DNA of 64,000 nt from JAITVM01 sp031551135. GTDB taxonomy: Bacteria > Bacillota > Clostridia > Lachnospirales > JAITVM01. Location of the stretch: positions 1-64,000 of the forward strand of contig JAVBOA010000036.1 in assembly GCA_031551135.1 (NCBI GenBank). The letters are read 5' to 3'. The notes under the pieces were generated by a model. That model was not told the origin of the DNA and ran no database searches. It was given only the letters and a program-made list of their open reading frames with translations. Both the position numbers and the translations under genes were made by a program. This document shows, piece by piece, positions 6,282 to 15,274 of the stretch (its first letter is position 1; every line of letters starts with the position of its first letter).

Positions 6282-8918
6282 TTATACACCTTTTATAAAC
6301 TCCAGAGCTTTTTCGAAAGCGGCTTCAATTTTATTTGCATCTTTTCCGCCTGCTTGCGCCATATTCGGTCTGCCGCCGCCGGAGCCGCCGACTATCGGTG
6401 CTATAGCTTTAATAATATTTCCGGCATGAATTTTTTTTGCAACAGCTGCGTCGTCTGCCATCACAACAAGATTTACTTTTTCGTCTTTATTGCTTGCAAG
6501 TACAACAACTGCATTTTCTATTTTTTCTTTAATCAAATCGCCGTATTTTTTAAGCGAATCGATATCGGTATTTTCGAATTTTTTCAAAATAACATTCAAT
6601 TCGTTTATTTGAAGTTTTTCGTTTATAATATCGTCAATCGAAGAAGAAATTAATTTCGAATTAAGCTGTTCCAATTTAGCGTTGGCGGCTTTGGAATCGG
6701 AAATAAATTGCTCAATACGTTTAAGAATATTATCTGGGTTAGTTTTTAAAGTATTTCCGATTTCTTTCAGCCTGTTGTCAATCATTTTATGATAAAGATA
6801 AGCTCCTTTGCCGGTTAAGGCTTCGATTCGGCGAACGCCTGCCGAAATTCCGGTTTCGCTCAGAATTTTAAAGCTGCAAATCTGCGAAGTATTTGAAATA
6901 TGCGTTCCGCCGCAAAGCTCGATTGAATAATCGCCCATTTTAACAACACGAACCGTTTCTCCGTATTTTTCTCCAAAAAGTGCTTCGGCTCCCAATTGTC
7001 GTGCTTCGTTTATATTTTTCTCGAAAATATCAACATTTAAGCTGTCCAAAATATTTTTATTAACGATATCTTCGATTTTAGAGATATCCTCATCTGAAAT
7101 TGGCTCAAAATGCGTAAAGTCAAAGCGTAAACGTTCGCGCGATACCATTGAGCCGGCTTGCTGAACATGATTTCCCAAAACTTCTTTCAAAGCTTTATGC
7201 AAAAGGTGAGTGGCGGAGTGATTGCGAGCTGTATTAAGGCGCATTTCCTCCTCAACTTCCAATCTGCAAAAATCGCCTGTTTTGAAAATCCCGTCAATAA
7301 CTTTGCCGATATGAGCGATTTTATTTCCGATTACTTTTATTGTATCTGTAACCAAGATTTCGCCGTTTTCAATTTTGATTACGCCGACATCGCCTTTTTG
7401 ACCGCCGCTTTCAGCATAAAAAACGGTTTTATCAAGAATTACCGAAACTTCGTCGCCTGCCTGAACTTGCTCTTTTATTTCGTTATTGGAAATCAAATAT
7501 AGAATTTTGGCTTTGTCATAAGTCAAGCTATCATAGCCAATGAATTCAGAGCTTAAATTTATGTCAAGTTTATTATAAACCGTTTCTTCGGCACCCATAT
7601 AATTTGATTCTTCTCTAGCCATGCGCGCCATCTCACGTTGGTTGCGCATTTCCGAATGAAACGCTTCTTCGTCCAGCATTAATTTTTCTTCGGCAAAAAT
7701 TTCTTTCATTAACTCCAGCGGGAAACCGAAAGTATCATATAATTTAAAAGCGTCAACGCCAAGAATTGTATTTTTGAGATTTGCTCTTGCGTTGTTTACA
7801 AGCTTCTTAATCATTTCCAGACCTTTTTCCAAGGTATCAAAAAATCTTTGTTCTTCAACAGAAATTACTTTTAAAATATATTCACGCTTGTCCGAAAGTT
7901 CCGGATAAGCATCTTTTGAATGTTCAATAACAACTTCGCAAACAGCGCATAAAAATTCCGAATTTATATTAATAAGCTTGCCGTGGCGTATGGCACGTCT
8001 CAACAAACGCCGAAGAACATAGCCTCGGCCTTCGTTTGAAGGCAGAACACCGTCGGCTGTCATAAAAGTTACTGAACGTATATGATCCGTAATAACCCTT
8101 ATCGAAATATCTTTTTTCGGGTCGGTTGTGTATTCGTAATTTGCGATTTCACAAATCTTATCACGAACGGCTTTTACTGTATCAACATCAAAAATCGAAT
8201 GAACATTCTGCATTATGCTGGCCATACGCTCCAAGCCCATGCCTGTGTCGATATTAGGGCTTTTAAGCTTCGAATATGTGCCGTCTTCTTCTTTATTAAA
8301 CTGCGTGAAAACAAGATTCCAAAATTCCATATAACGGTCGCAGTCACAGCCCATTTTGCAGCTAGGCTTATGGCAGCCGAATTCTTCTCCGCGGTCATAA
8401 TAAATTTCGGAACAAGGTCCGCAAGGGCCTAAGCCGACTTCCCAAAAATTATCTTCTTTTCCCATACGAACAATTCTGTCTTCGGGGAGTCCGACTTTTT
8501 TATTCCAGATTTCAAAAGCTTCGTCGTCATCTAAATAAATTGAAACATAAAGGCGGTCAACAGGAAGCTCCAAAACCTCTGTAACAAATTCCCAAGACCA
8601 TGGAATAATTTCTTCTTTAAAATAATCGCCGAAAGAGAAATTTCCGAGCATTTCAAAAAAAGTACCGTGGCGCGCCGTTACCCCAACGTTTTCAATATCT
8701 CCGGTACGTATACATTTTTGGCAGGTAGTAACGCGTTTGCTTGGCGGAGTTTCTTGACCCGTAAAAAATGGTTTAAGCGGTGCCATACCTGAATTTATCA
8801 ATAATAAAGATTTATCATTTTTTGGTACAAGCGGCGCAGAAGCTAATCTAAAATGCTGTTTTGATTCGAAAAACTGCAAGAATTTCTCACGGATTTCGTT
8901 AAGTCCTAAATTTTTCAT
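6282..8918 (-). CDS. alaS: Alanyl-tRNA synthetase
   Basis: The 878-residue enzyme charges tRNA-Ala. It shows the N-terminal class II catalytic core (INSGMAPLKPFFTG, and the conserved ARHGTFFEMLGNFSFGDYF), the editing domain with zinc motifs HSATH and CGGTH that hydrolyse Ser- or Gly-tRNA-Ala, and the glycine-rich C-Ala domain (GGSGGGRPNMAQAGG). The start is the ATG at 8916-8918 with GGAGG five bases before; four upstream codons in frame contain that ribosome binding site. Transcription begins at the promoter near 9207-9235 and passes through a T-box leader, so expression should rise when tRNA-Ala is uncharged. fprA lies 17 bases downstream and may share this control. Confidence 0.97.
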   Translation of the reverse strand: MKNLGLNEIREKFLQFFESKQHFRLASAPLVPKNDKSLLLINSGMAPLKPFFTGQETPPSKRVTTCQKCIRTGDIENVGVTARHGTFFEMLGNFSFGDYFKEEIIPWSWEFVTEVLELPVDRLYVSIYLDDDEAFEIWNKKVGLPEDRIVRMGKEDNFWEVGLGPCGPCSEIYYDRGEEFGCHKPSCKMGCDCDRYMEFWNLVFTQFNKEEDGTYSKLKSPNIDTGMGLERMASIMQNVHSIFDVDTVKAVRDKICEIANYEYTTDPKKDISIRVITDHIRSVTFMTADGVLPSNEGRGYVLRRLLRRAIRHGKLININSEFLCAVCEVVIEHSKDAYPELSDKREYILKVISVEEQRFFDTLEKGLEMIKKLVNNARANLKNTILGVDAFKLYDTFGFPLELMKEIFAEEKLMLDEEAFHSEMRNQREMARMAREESNYMGAEETVYNKLDINLSSEFIGYDSLTYDKAKILYLISNNEIKEQVQAGDEVSVILDKTVFYAESGGQKGDVGVIKIENGEILVTDTIKVIGNKIAHIGKVIDGIFKTGDFCRLEVEEEMRLNTARNHSATHLLHKALKEVLGNHVQQAGSMVSRERLRFDFTHFEPISDEDISKIEDIVNKNILDSLNVDIFEKNINEARQLGAEALFGEKYGETVRVVKMGDYSIELCGGTHISNTSQICSFKILSETGISAGVRRIEALTGKGAYLYHKMIDNRLKEIGNTLKTNPDNILKRIEQFISDSKAANAKLEQLNSKLISSSIDDIINEKLQINELNVILKKFENTDIDSLKKYGDLIKEKIENAVVVLASNKDEKVNLVVMADDAAVAKKIHAGNIIKAIAPIVGGSGGGRPNMAQAGGKDANKIEAAFEKALEFIKGV

Positions 8919-8964
8919 AATGACCTCCATATTTCAATATCTGATATTTTTAAATTTATAAAAT

Positions 8965-9200
8965 TTATTGTAAAAAAACAAAAAAGCCCGCAAAGATTTA
9001 GGGACGATTTTGATCGTGGTACCACCCTAATTTATGCAAAGGCAACTTTTTTTTCCTTAACGCGGAGAACGTCGTATTCATCATACGAATTAAAAAAGGC
9101 GGCCATAGCAAAACTCGTCATAGATTCTCTCAGCGAACAAATCTTTCTCTGTAAAGTTATTTTGCTATTCTTCTTTTTTGTATCAGTCGAAAATTGACCA
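8965..9200 (-). ncRNA. T-box leader (tRNA-Ala sensing riboswitch) of alaS
   Basis: Read on the minus strand, the leader contains the T-box core TTAGGGTGGTACCACG near 9015-9030. It is followed by ACGAT-CAAA-ATCGT and CCCTAA, which can close a competing terminator stem, and then a U-rich run at 8966-8980. A Stem I-type region with CAGAGA and CGCTGAGAG precedes it. A GCU triplet at 9107-9109 is a possible alanine specifier, but it also lies in a stem, so the specifier assignment is uncertain. T-box RNAs bind uncharged tRNA and then favour the antiterminator. Confidence 0.88.
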
Positions 9201-9206
9201 GTTTTT

Positions 9207-9235
9207 ATTATATTTCTAATAAAATACTTTGTCAA
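9207..9235 (-). promoter_or_regulatory. Consensus vegetative promoter of alaS
   Basis: A perfect TTGACA (9230-9235) and perfect TATAAT (9207-9212) are separated by 17 bases on the minus strand. This is the strongest promoter match in the window. It begins only about seven bases after the stop codon of the upstream permease gene. Confidence 0.9.
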
Positions 9236-9241
9236 GAAGCC

Positions 9242-10609
9242 TTATTCTATGCGAATTGCGGAAATCGCGGAGAGGTTCATGGCGCGCCGTGCCGGAAAAT
9301 AACCGGAAATCAATCCGATAGCGGCTGAGAAAACCAAGGACAGCACAATCAGCCAAAGCGGAATTATAGAAATACTCGTTCCGTCTCCGCTGGACATATT
9401 CGCCAAAAATGAAATTCCGACTTTGTTTATAAAAATCGAAACTAATAAGCTTAACCCAACGCCAAATAAACCACCGAAAAATCCGATTAATGAAGCCTCC
9501 AGCAAAAATAATTTTTTTATATCATTTATCGAAGCGCCGATTACTTTCATAATTCCGATTTCGCGCGTGCGCTCGTAAATTGACATAATCATTGTATTAG
9601 CGATTCCGATAGCGGCAACGAAAAGCGAAATTCCGCCGATAAATCCCAAAAATAATTGAATAGAAGACGACATTTGTTTCATATCTTCGGCATAATCAAA
9701 AAGTGTCTGCGCCCGAAAACCTAAGCTTTCTATTTCGGATTTTACAGTTTCGACCGTGTTTATATCGGTGCATTTAACCAAAAGCGAGTCGTATTCTATT
9801 TTTGGAGCTTTGGTTTTTTGGTTGCTGTTCGATTGCTCAAATTTTATTTGTTCCTGCCGGAGTTTTTTTACTTCATTTATATCCATATACACAAAATAAT
9901 CTTTGTCATCACTTTTTTCCAAAATTCCGGCGACTTTTAAATTAATCGGTTTTATAGATTTTGTTTGAGGGCCGTCGGATTCCAAACTTTTCGTCATGCC
10001 GTAGTTATAATCATAAGATATCATGATTTTTTCTTTCATTACATCAAAAAGCGGTTCAGCGTTCGGGTCATACATATAGTAATTAGAGCTGCGGCTTCTG
10101 GAATTATAAAAATTAAAAACAACCTGACTGCCGAAAATAGCGGTCATTTTATCGGTAGATTCCAACAGCCGGCCGTCCTGAATTTCAAAACCGAAAGCCT
10201 GCATAGTTTCTCTGTCAATTCCCATAATCGGAAAATAATCAGAACGGTATTTTCCGCAGACCGCAATAAGGCTGATTTGCAGAGACGGCGAAACTGCGCT
10301 CACGCCCTCAATGTTTTTTATTTTTTTGATATTATTTTCGTCCAACGGCAGAACTTTATTTGATTGCGGGGAAAGTCCGTCACCTTCATAAAAATACATT
10401 TGAGAAGCGGGATTTGGTATTGTAATTGTAGTAATATCGCCCATTCTGTTGATTGTATTATTATAAGATTCGTTTATTCCAAGCCCAAAGCTTATCATCA
10501 TAATAATGGAGGCAGAACCGATAATTACGCTTAGAATCGTTAAAAAAGTCCGCATTTTACGTTTGAATAAATTTCTGAAAGCCATAGAAAAAACATCTGA
10601 ATTACTCAT
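9242..10609 (-). CDS. ABC transporter permease, FtsX/MacB family
   Basis: The 455-residue membrane protein has a MacB-like layout: one N-terminal helix (RTFLTILSVIIGSASIIMMI), a large extracytoplasmic domain (about 50-320), and three C-terminal helices of the FtsX domain (about 325-350, 375-405, 420-445). The motif YERTREIGIMKVIGAS is typical of FtsX permeases. It should couple with the ATPase encoded two genes upstream, in the style of macrolide/lipoprotein exporters. The start ATG at 10607-10609 overlaps the stop of the upstream gene (ATGAGTAA), which implies translational coupling. Substrate is unknown; the Ig-like surface protein in the operon takes the place of the usual membrane fusion protein. 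Confidence 0.88.
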   Translation of the reverse strand: MSNSDVFSMAFRNLFKRKMRTFLTILSVIIGSASIIMMISFGLGINESYNNTINRMGDITTITIPNPASQMYFYEGDGLSPQSNKVLPLDENNIKKIKNIEGVSAVSPSLQISLIAVCGKYRSDYFPIMGIDRETMQAFGFEIQDGRLLESTDKMTAIFGSQVVFNFYNSRSRSSNYYMYDPNAEPLFDVMKEKIMISYDYNYGMTKSLESDGPQTKSIKPINLKVAGILEKSDDKDYFVYMDINEVKKLRQEQIKFEQSNSNQKTKAPKIEYDSLLVKCTDINTVETVKSEIESLGFRAQTLFDYAEDMKQMSSSIQLFLGFIGGISLFVAAIGIANTMIMSIYERTREIGIMKVIGASINDIKKLFLLEASLIGFFGGLFGVGLSLLVSIFINKVGISFLANMSSGDGTSISIIPLWLIVLSLVFSAAIGLISGYFPARRAMNLSAISAIRIE

Positions 10610-12884
10610 CGAAATCAAGACTCCTTTGTTTTTTCCTGCGTCTGAGTAAAAATATGACAATCGCCGCAATAACAAGAAGCGTGCCGCCGCCTGCTAAATA
10701 ATATTTTAGATTATTATTTTCAACAGTCGGCGAATCGATAATCGGTAAGCCGGTTTCGGGGTCGACCGGACCGTCAATTCCGAAAGAATCAAAATTATTA
10801 TCCATAACATTAACCGAAAAAACTTTGACCTCCTCGTTCACAACGCCGACATCATCTTCATAAGAGATTTTAATTTTACCTTCAAGCATACCGACTTCGA
10901 GCGGAGATAATTGTGCGTCGAAATATTCGGAAGAACCCGGCTCGGAAATCCCGATATAAACTAATTTTTGGTCGGATTCAAAAGGTCCTTCCAATTCTAT
11001 TTTTAAATTAGAAAGCCGGACTTTTCCGCTGTTGAATAATTGAAAACTAAGACCGAACGGCATTCCGATACTGGCGGATTCTTCTACGATAATTTCGCCT
11101 GTTTCCAAACGGGTATTTTGTTTTACGTTTATTCCGATTATTTCGGTAGATTTTATTTCGTTATTTTTCGAATCTTCATATTCGAAATTTACATTGATTT
11201 TATAAGTTTTCGGGCTTGCGTCAGGAATTGTATAAAGCCTCACAGAGCGCATTACTTGACCTTTCGGCTCTATGCTGTCAACATAAAAAGTATTTGAAGA
11301 TTGTACAGGAGAAAAAACATTTCCTTTTTCCTCGGTTCCTTCGTCCACTGTAAAAAAAGCTTTTATATTTTTTATTGTTTCAACACTGCTTGTATTCAAA
11401 AAAGTCAAAGCCAAATCAAATTCTGAGCCTGCCGTAACGATAATCGGGTTTGATGAATATTCGGAAATAATAATTTTCGGAACGGAAGTCTTTTCTTCGG
11501 GCTTTTCGGTTTCGTCAACTTTCTCTTTTTCTTTTTCTTCTTGGGCTTTTCGGTCGGCTTCGAGATTAGCGATATTTATTCCCTGATATTGCTTAAAGGA
11601 AATCGATTCGAATTTACCGTCTTCGGAGATTTCGCCTGTTTCGTAATCAAGATTATAGCCGATTACATAATTTTGAGTCTTGGCGGAGGATGTCGCCGCA
11701 AATGTAAAATTGAGCTGTTTTGTGGCGTAAGGCTCTAGGCTTGGAATTATCATGATTGATGAAGATTTTGGGACAATTGCGCCTTCGCCTTCGGGAACAG
11801 CGGTGATTTTTATATTTTTGCCTGTTGTTTCGGAAGCATTTTTTACAATTAAAGTCATTGTAAAATTTTCACCGATTGCATAAGTTTCCGGTGGTGCGTC
11901 TATTTTTTCGATATAAATTTCGGGTTTTGATTTGGATGCGGACGTTGCCGTTTCTTCGGCAGCGAAAACCGAAATATTGTAGGCATAATTTTTGACATAT
12001 TCCTTGTCGTCATTATCTCGAAAAGTCAGCTTGAAATTCAGCATATAAGAGCCTGATTTTATTTTCGGATTAGAGGTTAAATTTATAGAAATTGCTTTGC
12101 TTGTTCCCGACGGAAAATTCGAGATATCGATTAAATTAGTCGAATTACTCAGAAAAATTTCATCCGGTTTTAGACCTTCGACAGATACTTGTACATCTTT
12201 TGCGCTTACATTGGAATTATTTACAACAGACGCATTTAATTTAAAAACTTCTCCGGCAAGCGGCCTTGTATTGGAAACATTTATATTTTCAATAACAACA
12301 CTCGGCGAAGCTGAATCGTTTATAACTCTTACGGAAATAACGGACTCGGAAGAAAGCTCTTCGTTTTGTTCGTTCGAATATGTATGCGTAAGAGTTATTG
12401 AGTAAACGCCGGTTTTTGCGCTGTTGTCAGCGGTTATGTTTAGTCTCATTTTTAAATTAGAGTTATTTGTCATTAACGATGAAAAATTAGAATTGTTTTC
12501 AAAAGATGCAATTATCGGATAATCAGCGGTAGCTTTTACTTGTGTCAAAACATTGTAAGCGTAATAAGAAGTTACGTTTTTGATAGTAACTTCGGTTGTT
12601 GAGCTGCGTCCGGCGTAAAGGCTCACAGAGGCAGGCGAAACTAAAGCGATTCTGGGTTTTTCGGGCGATTTTGAAGTAATGGGGTTTGCGTACATATCAT
12701 CGAGCTGATTGCGCAGAGAATCCAAAGAATCCTCCAAACCGCGGATTTTTTCGTCGTAATATTCGTCGGTAGTCTCCGGAGCTTCGGTCGTTTCGGGAAT
12801 TTCCGTTGTTTCGGAAGCATAAAGATTTATGGAAAAATTGAATATAATCGCTAGAACTAATAATATTCGGCTAAGTTTCTTCAT
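10602..12884 (-). CDS. Secreted, membrane-anchored Ig-like (CARDB/COG1361-type) repeat protein of an ABC system
   Basis: The 760-residue protein has a signal peptide (about 1-23), a Thr/Glu-rich stretch with repeated ETTE-type words, and then several beta-sandwich repeats of about 110-130 residues. Their recurring pattern is a start such as IYAGRSSTTEVTIKN or AGSEFDLALTFLNTSSVETIKN and a middle such as SGSYMLNFKLTFRD, typical of CARDB/COG1361 domains. A C-terminal helix (YLAGGGTLLVIAAIVIFLL) is followed by basic residues RRRKK, so the repeats face outward. It lies between the ATPase and permease genes and overlaps both, suggesting an accessory or adaptor part of the transporter. The ATG has CAGGAG upstream. 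Role is inferred from context. Confidence 0.8.
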   Translation of the reverse strand: MKKLSRILLVLAIIFNFSINLYASETTEIPETTEAPETTDEYYDEKIRGLEDSLDSLRNQLDDMYANPITSKSPEKPRIALVSPASVSLYAGRSSTTEVTIKNVTSYYAYNVLTQVKATADYPIIASFENNSNFSSLMTNNSNLKMRLNITADNSAKTGVYSITLTHTYSNEQNEELSSESVISVRVINDSASPSVVIENINVSNTRPLAGEVFKLNASVVNNSNVSAKDVQVSVEGLKPDEIFLSNSTNLIDISNFPSGTSKAISINLTSNPKIKSGSYMLNFKLTFRDNDDKEYVKNYAYNISVFAAEETATSASKSKPEIYIEKIDAPPETYAIGENFTMTLIVKNASETTGKNIKITAVPEGEGAIVPKSSSIMIIPSLEPYATKQLNFTFAATSSAKTQNYVIGYNLDYETGEISEDGKFESISFKQYQGINIANLEADRKAQEEKEKEKVDETEKPEEKTSVPKIIISEYSSNPIIVTAGSEFDLALTFLNTSSVETIKNIKAFFTVDEGTEEKGNVFSPVQSSNTFYVDSIEPKGQVMRSVRLYTIPDASPKTYKINVNFEYEDSKNNEIKSTEIIGINVKQNTRLETGEIIVEESASIGMPFGLSFQLFNSGKVRLSNLKIELEGPFESDQKLVYIGISEPGSSEYFDAQLSPLEVGMLEGKIKISYEDDVGVVNEEVKVFSVNVMDNNFDSFGIDGPVDPETGLPIIDSPTVENNNLKYYLAGGGTLLVIAAIVIFLLRRRKKQRSLDFDE

Positions 12885-13608
12885 AATACAACTCCTGTTT
12901 ATTTTCGACTTTTTCGATTTTTCCGTCTCTAATGTAAATAATTGTATCGGCGAAAGAAGAAATCTCTAAATCGTGGGTTACAATAATTAAAGTTTGATTA
13001 TTAGAGCGAACTATTTTTGTTATAAGCTCTATCATTTCGAAGGTTGTTTTTGTGTCAAGGTTTCCGGTCGGCTCGTCTGCGAAAACTATTTCGGGGTCAT
13101 TTACAAATGCGCGCGCGATGCTAACTCTTTGCTGCTGTCCGCCGCTTAATTGATTCGGCTTATGTTTATGGCGGTCTTTTAGCCCAACGGCGTCCAACAT
13201 TTCCATAGCTTTTTTATTTCGGATTTTTTTTGGTATTTTGCGAAAAATCAGCGGCAAAGTTACATTTTCCAAAGCGGTGAGCGAAGGCAGCAGATTAAAA
13301 GACTGAAAAACAAAGCCAATGTATTTTTTTCTAAAATCCGCCAATTGGTATTCGTTGAATTTTGCAATATCTTTGTTTTTAAAAATTATGGAGCCTTTGC
13401 TTGGTTTTTCCAGACCGGCAATTAAATTTAGAAGCGTAGATTTTCCGGAGCCGGACGTTCCCAAAAGACAGTAAATTTTTCCTTTTTCAAATTCAAAAGT
13501 TATATCATCAAGCGCTATAATTTTCTCGTCGCCCATACGATATATTTTTCGTACATTTTTGAGCGAAATTATATAAATACCCCCTTCGGATTTTTTTGAA
13601 AATAGCAT
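12871..13608 (-). CDS. ABC transporter ATP-binding protein, MacB/LolD type
   Basis: The protein has Walker A GTSGSGKST, Q-loop, signature LSGGQQQRVSIARA, Walker B IVFADEPTGNLD and a switch histidine in VTHD, so it is an active ATPase of the exporter class paired with FtsX/MacB permeases. The start is unclear. ATG codons at 13606-13608 or 13621-13623 have no ribosome binding site. A strong GGGGG at 13580-13584 instead sits seven bases before an ATA codon (13570-13572), which would give the family-typical N-terminus ISLKNVRKIYRMG. The ATG at 13608 is recorded as a conservative choice. The 3' end overlaps the next gene by 14 bases. A weak promoter (TATAAT at 13687-13692, minus strand) lies upstream. 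Confidence 0.9.
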   Translation of the reverse strand: MLFSKKSEGGIYIISLKNVRKIYRMGDEKIIALDDITFEFEKGKIYCLLGTSGSGKSTLLNLIAGLEKPSKGSIIFKNKDIAKFNEYQLADFRKKYIGFVFQSFNLLPSLTALENVTLPLIFRKIPKKIRNKKAMEMLDAVGLKDRHKHKPNQLSGGQQQRVSIARAFVNDPEIVFADEPTGNLDTKTTFEMIELITKIVRSNNQTLIIVTHDLEISSFADTIIYIRDGKIEKVENKQELYYEET

Positions 13609-13814
13609 AAAATTGTGGAGCATTTTATCAAAAGAGCAGTTTATTATGGACAGATTTTTTTACAATATGAATTTCTTTTTTAGATAATTATATCATGTTT
13701 TTTGAAAATTTTAATTAAATCGGGATAATTTTTGTAAATCTGTAAGGGACTCGTATTTATTATACAAATAGATGTTAATTTTGGGATTACTATAGCATTA
13801 TTAATGTACAAAAA

Positions 13815-13858
13815 AACTGCCGCAACGTATAAAAATACGAATGCAGCAGCTTTAAAAA
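13815..13858 (-). terminator. Intrinsic terminator after the XRE gene
   Basis: On the minus strand an imperfect stem CTGC-GCA-TCGTA / TACG-TGC-GCAG with a short loop ends in a run of seven T. It lies 25 bases past the regulator's stop codon. Confidence 0.75.
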
Positions 13859-13883
13859 TATTATAGTAAAGGATGATGATGAA

Positions 13884-14267
13884 TCAATAAACTTCGTCAG
13901 CATAAGAATGTTTTAGTTGTTTAAGATTTCGGATCACGGAAATAATAAAATCCAGTTCTGATTTATCTAAATTGTACAACAAACTGTCGATAGTTTCCTG
14001 TTTTACTTTGATATTTTGGTTTTCTTTATTTTCGGATAAATTTGAATAACTCGAACGATTAGTGTTAATTAAGGAATCAATGGAAACCGAGAAAATCTCA
14101 GATATCTTAATTAAATTTTTTACGCTTGCCCCACGTTGGCCGCGCTCTATTAAACCCACAAACGCTGAAGAAAGCTCAAGCATTTCTGCCAATTCTTCAA
14201 TTGAAATATTTCTGGATATACGCTCGTAACGTATATTTGCACCAATTTGTTTTTTTAAATTTGACAT
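13884..14267 (-). CDS. XRE-family transcriptional regulator
   Basis: The 127-residue protein has an N-terminal Cro/CI helix-turn-helix (residues 5-60: IGANIRYERISRNISIEELA, then SSAFVGLIERGQRGASVKNLIKI) and a short C-terminal tail likely used for dimerisation. It resembles stand-alone SinR-like regulators. The ATG follows GAGGAG. It is transcribed alone, with its own terminator. Two inverted sites, ACTTAAGTGAA (14288-14298) and TTCACTTTAAGT (14379-14390), flank its probable promoter region and are good candidates for autoregulation. Targets are unknown. Confidence 0.85.
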   Translation of the reverse strand: MSNLKKQIGANIRYERISRNISIEELAEMLELSSAFVGLIERGQRGASVKNLIKISEIFSVSIDSLINTNRSSYSNLSENKENQNIKVKQETIDSLLYNLDKSELDFIISVIRNLKQLKHSYADEVY

Positions 14268-14580
14268 AGTATACTCCTCGCAAAAGTACTTAAGTGAAGT
14301 TTTAAGAGTAATTCACAACAATTCAATGATAATACAAATAAAATAAATATACTAGAAACTTTATGAATCGAATAAAAATTCACTTTAAGTAAAAAATATT
14401 AATGATTTATAAAATATATTGGGGATAAATAATAGATTTATGCACATTTGGCAAAATATAGGTAGGTATTTTATACAATGATAATATTTTTATCCTGCTT
14501 TGTCAAGTGAGAATTTAGTTCTCACTCGACAAAAAAGGAAATATTATTTGATTTTTCGCAAAAGTAAGGATTCTAATAAA
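14268..14580. promoter_or_regulatory. Intergenic region with paired inverted sites and a long hairpin
   Basis: Upstream of the XRE gene are the site ACTTAAGTGAA (14288-14298) and its near inverted copy TTCACTTTAAGT (14379-14390), the latter with one extra base. A near-perfect 14-bp stem, TTGTCAAGTGAGAA / TTCTCACTCGACAA with a five-base loop, occupies 14500-14532. It is 48 bases past the purE stop codon but has no T-run on the purE side, so it may be a weak terminator or a protein site. No gene is seen. Confidence 0.5.
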
Positions 14581-15069
14581 CTATAGTTTTGTATTTTTGT
14601 AGAGTACGAGATCTTTCAAATCTTCTTTATAATCAATAATTTTTTTAAATAGAATTTCATCATTAATTGCCAAAATCTGTGCGGCTAAGATTCCGGCGTT
14701 TTTCCCGCCATTTATTGCCATCGTGGCAACAGGTACGCCGCCCGGCATCTGCACTATAGAATAGAGTGAGTCTACTCCGCTCAAAGCGGATGTTTTTATA
14801 GGTACGCCGATAACGGGTATAGCGGTCAAAGAGGCCACCATTCCCGGCAAATGAGCAGCGCCTCCTGCGCCTGCAATAATAACTTCAATATTTTTTTCTT
14901 TTGCGGATTTTGCGTATTCAACCATAAGATTGGGGGTTCTGTGTGCCGAAACAATTTTCATTTCGTGCTCAATATCAAAAGCTTTGAGAATATCTGAGGC
15001 CTCTTGCATGACATAAAGGTCAGAGTCACTGCCCATAATTATACTTACCAATTTAACCATACCTTTCAT
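14581..15069 (-). CDS. purE: N5-carboxyaminoimidazole ribonucleotide mutase
   Basis: The 162-residue enzyme converts N5-CAIR to CAIR in de novo purine synthesis. It has the class I PurE features: SIIMGSDSDLYVM at the N-terminus, the IVSAHRTP motif with the catalytic histidine, and GAGGAAHLPGMVAS. PurK, which makes N5-CAIR, is encoded upstream, so this is the bacterial mutase type. The ATG at 15067-15069 has no clear ribosome binding site; a second ATG three codons later follows AAAGG at very short spacing. The 205-base gap from purK is long for a purK-purE pair and holds no obvious promoter or terminator. Confidence 0.95.
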   Translation of the reverse strand: MKGMVKLVSIIMGSDSDLYVMQEASDILKAFDIEHEMKIVSAHRTPNLMVEYAKSAKEKNIEVIIAGAGGAAHLPGMVASLTAIPVIGVPIKTSALSGVDSLYSIVQMPGGVPVATMAINGGKNAGILAAQILAINDEILFKKIIDYKEDLKDLVLYKNTKL

Positions 15070-15274
15070 TACGTTTTATTTTTCTGTTGTTAGTATTAAA
15101 ATGAAATAAATCCGGTCATAAAGCGTTTTATAAATTGATTACTTTGCGGTTTGAGATTTTTGATAACTTCAACAAATCAGAGAGATTTAATACTTTTTCT
15201 ATTCTTTGGAGCGGAAAATTCGGTGAGCTTTATCATATTTTTCAAACTGCTTTTTGCATTTGTTTTTAAAAAAA

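Noticed and set aside
9032..9235. Open frame of 67 codons upstream of alaS
   Set aside because: It lies wholly in the alaS promoter and T-box leader and has no ribosome binding site.
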